From: Eulemur rufifrons
Taxonomy: Eukaryota; Chordata; Mammalia; Primates; Lemuridae
Direction: 5' to 3'
DNA: 64,000 bases
NCBI RefSeq assembly: GCF_041146395.1
Contig: NC_090989.1
Span: forward strand, 251,028,843 to 251,092,842
Shown here piece by piece: positions 60,932 to 64,000 of the stretch (within the stretch, counting starts at the first letter, position 1; each line of letters opens with the position of its first letter). The translations under genes and the position numbers were made by a program. Below the pieces are notes generated by a model, which worked only from the letters and a program-made list of their open reading frames with translations, was not told where the DNA came from and made no database searches.

Positions 60932-61584
60932 GGGGGAAAGGCGGTACATGGGCAACGTTTGCAACCTGCAATTCTGTATCCCCCATAACAATAAGATGAA
61001 ATAAAAAAAAATACTTCTAGGATTATGACGTTGAACAGTAGTTCCTAGCTTTAGTTATTCCCTCCCACTTTTCTTCTCTTCAGTCTTGTTTGTTTTCTGG
61101 TAATTACTAGATTTGTAAATAGTATGCCTATACTGCCACTTAATGATTTTTGAATTTTTAGCACTTTCTATTGACATGTTATTATGGGACATTAGTTTAG
61201 CCCTCTTATACCACTTCCTCTTGCCACCATTTCCCCTTCCTTTGTCTTTCCCAACATAGTTATAGCAATACCTAGTGTTTACCTTATTTTGAATATATAT
61301 AAATATTGTGTTGACCCTGTCCCAAGTTGCATACTATGATTACGTTTCCTTCTTGGAAAATCTTTTGTTTTTCCTGGAGTTGTCTTGTTTTTGTTTTTCT
61401 TTCTTTCTTTTTTTCTTATTCCTTTTCTTTGTTTTTCTATTTTAGTTGGTTTCCATGACTCATTTATGATTCTAAAATTTTTGACAGAATTATAAGAATA
61501 CTATTTTCCATATGGTCAAATAGATTAGGTATTCTCATTTTCATTTTAGGTCTTTTATCATTTATTATACTTTGAGGCTTCTTT

Positions 61585-62210
<626 letters not shown>

Positions 62211-62401
62211 AGGAAATTATTTCTCTAATTCTCATTCTTCTGTTTTCTTTTTCCCCCTCTTTTTTTTGGAACTCCTGTTATTTGGATAATAAATCAGGTT
62301 GATTCTCTAATTTTCATGTTTGCTTTCTTCTTGTATCTTCTATATTTTTGTCTTTTTCTTCTACTCACTAAGATAATTTTCTGAAGTTTATTCTTTGCAA
62401 T

Positions 62402-62568
62402 CTTTTTTTTCTTTTTTGGAGACAGAGTCTCAATCTGTCATCCTGGGTAGAGTGCAGTGGCATCATCGTAGGTCACTACAACCTCAGACTCCTGAGCTCA
62501 AGTGATCCTCCCACCTCAGCCTCCCAGAGTGCTAGGATTACACAGGCTTGAGCCAGCAGTGCTGGCCT
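62402..62568 (-). mobile_element. Alu SINE, internally deleted
   Basis: A start with 'ggagacagagtctcaatctg' joins directly to 'cctcccagagtgctaggatt', so the middle of the element is missing. Confidence 0.85.
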
Positions 62569-63064
62569 CTCACCGGTTTCTTAAAGCACATTTAGACATC
62601 ATGTCATTTTATCCATAAATAATTCAATATGCTTTTCTAATTGTCATTATCTTGTTATTAATTGTGATACATTGTTTTTCTATTAGTTTTTCCTTTCATA
62701 ACTTACTCTTGTTTTATGAAGTCTCTCTCTGAGGATATTAAGTTATAGTGTTTTCTTTGCATTTGTCTCTATTTTCTTCAGGTTGCTTTTTACTTTTTTT
62801 CTTCTACATTTGTCTTTTATTTCGGAAGTTTTCATCAAATTTCTGGTTTTCTTTGGCCCTTGATTCATATTTGAGTGAGTCACTAGAAGTAGCAAGTGGG
62901 AAAATGTGAATGCAGCTTGTTATTAGTGGATCTCAGCAAATTTAGTACAAATTGAGGCTTAGGCCTTTTATGGGGAGCCCCCAAATATCAGTATATGTAG
63001 ACATTTTCTCTTTTTTAGTATGTATAGTGTATATATTAAATATATATTTAATTGATAAATATAT

Positions 63065-63365
63065 ATTTATTGATTTTTAGAGCAATTTTAGGTTCAAAGC
63101 AAAATTGAGTGGAAATACTGAGTTCTCGTATACTCCTTGTCCCGCCCCCGCAACAACGCAGCCTCCCCACTGTTGACATCCCATACCACAGTGGAACCTT
63201 TGTTGTAATTGAACCTGCATCAACACATTATTATCACCCAAAGTCCACAGTTTACATTAGGGTTTACTGTTGGTGTTGTACATTCAATGAGTTTTGACAA
63301 ATAATGACATGTATCCACCACTGTACTATATTATACAAATAGTTTCACTGCCCTAAAAATCTATT
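63065..63365 (-). repeat. Ancient L1 3' UTR fragment, antisense
   Basis: Shows 'gcaattttaggttcaaagca', 'cctccccactgttgacatcc', 'ttatcacccaaagtccacag' and 'tgacatgtatccaccactgt', a typical old L1 3' UTR passage. Confidence 0.7.
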
Positions 63366-64000
63366 GTACTCTGCCATTTTCTCTTCAGTGAGCAGTTGTC
63401 TGGAAAAGAATCCTCTAATCTTCCACTTGAGGGATAAAAGATTGGGTAGACGAGTGAGACAGGCCTGTGGTTTTAGCATTCATTCAGGCACAGGCTTAAT
63501 CACCCTGTTTTCATTACAGTATATCTCATTTCTGTTCACAGCTAGAAGTTCTCTTGTTTAACCTTTCCACAGTATAAAACCTTTAGTCTTCTGCAGTATG
63601 GGAGTAACCACCTGACTGAAGGGCTGGAAGAAAGATTTGGTTGCTTAATTGTTGTTAACTTTATTTAAACATCTTTCATCCTTTTATTTTTCAGCCCCAC
63701 CTCACACCTTGACTTTCAGAAGTACCATCTGTTCAGTACTTAAGCCTTTCCAGGTTTCTCTATACACATGAACTTGCTTCAACCTCTCTTTCCCCACCTC
63801 CCACACACTTAGGTTTCAGCCTTCTGAGGTATGCTAAATTCATATTTCATATTGCAAAATTCTCTTTATCTCATCTGTCCTCTCCTATTTTCTTTTTTGT
63901 TATGAGTTTTTTTTATTCCTTATGCTGTCATTTTCAGCAAAGAGTAGAGATGGATACTTAAGTTCATTGTTCTGTGTTTAAACCAAAATTAATATTGACT

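Larger units (their letters stand above)
59921..61006 (+). mobile_element. Young L1 insertion, 5'-truncated, with twin-priming 5' inversion
   Basis: The insertion is bracketed by aaaatacttcta (59909-59920 and 61008-61019). 59921-60067 is ORF2 sequence in inverted orientation. From 60068 the sense orientation resumes and continues through the end of ORF2, a G-rich 3' UTR and a short A-tail with aataaga-type words near 60990. The 3' UTR differs from human L1 and fits a strepsirrhine lineage. L1 integrates by target-primed reverse transcription; inversion plus a target duplication is the signature of twin priming. Low decay suggests a fairly recent insertion. Confidence 0.92.

Overview
The window is nuclear DNA of a primate, most likely a strepsirrhine (lemur or galago group). 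The sequence is saturated with 7SL-derived Alu SINEs. Most of these carry a variant right arm with an AT-rich linker (reading 'caactaaaa' then 'tatatata') and the words 'gacgccacggcactc', unlike the human AluY/S consensus. A young L1 near 60-61 kb has a G-rich 3' UTR that differs from the human one. Older mammalian repeats (MIR, L2, L1M, MER5, MER20, hAT-Charlie) lie beneath them. There are no prokaryotic signals.

Layout. (1) 1-4386: non-coding flank downstream of NOL6, with MIR and L2 remnants and some transcription-factor motifs; any NOL6 3' UTR lies here. (2) 4387-15104, minus strand: complete NOL6 coding region. I reconstructed 26 coding exons with consistent phases, giving 3441 nt including the stop and 1146 residues, the same length as I recall for human NOL6. 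A GC-rich promoter with paired CCAAT boxes and an ETS motif lies just beyond the start codon. (3) About 15.4-23.1 kb: intergenic spacer made of L1M, L2, MIR and Alu sequence, a truncated 7SL RNA pseudogene and a strong CTCF-like motif. (4) About 23.1-24.15 kb: CpG island with the promoter, 5' leader and first coding exon of UBE2R2 (plus strand, 59 codons). (5) 24105-64000: UBE2R2 intron 1, which continues past the window. Its first 3.6 kb is largely free of interspersed repeats. The rest holds about 40 Alu copies, three long old L1 blocks, a roughly 2.25-kb hAT-Charlie element with transposase remnants, MER5 and MER20, and a young L1 with a twin-priming inversion.

The two genes are housekeeping genes facing away from each other. 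NOL6 is a small-subunit processome protein for pre-18S rRNA maturation, and UBE2R2 is a CDC34-type ubiquitin-conjugating enzyme working with SCF ligases. They are not functionally linked in any way I can see. The most interesting points are evolutionary and structural. The genes are only about 8 kb apart, whereas in human they are separated by several hundred kb that include PRSS3 and duplicated TRB material. Other points are the 7SL pseudogene, the twin-primed L1 with an internally duplicated 3' UTR, the Charlie copy, and two right-arm-only Alu insertions sharing one 5' end. I found no convincing undescribed molecular system. Repeat boundaries are read by eye and are approximate to a few bases unless target-site duplications fix them.
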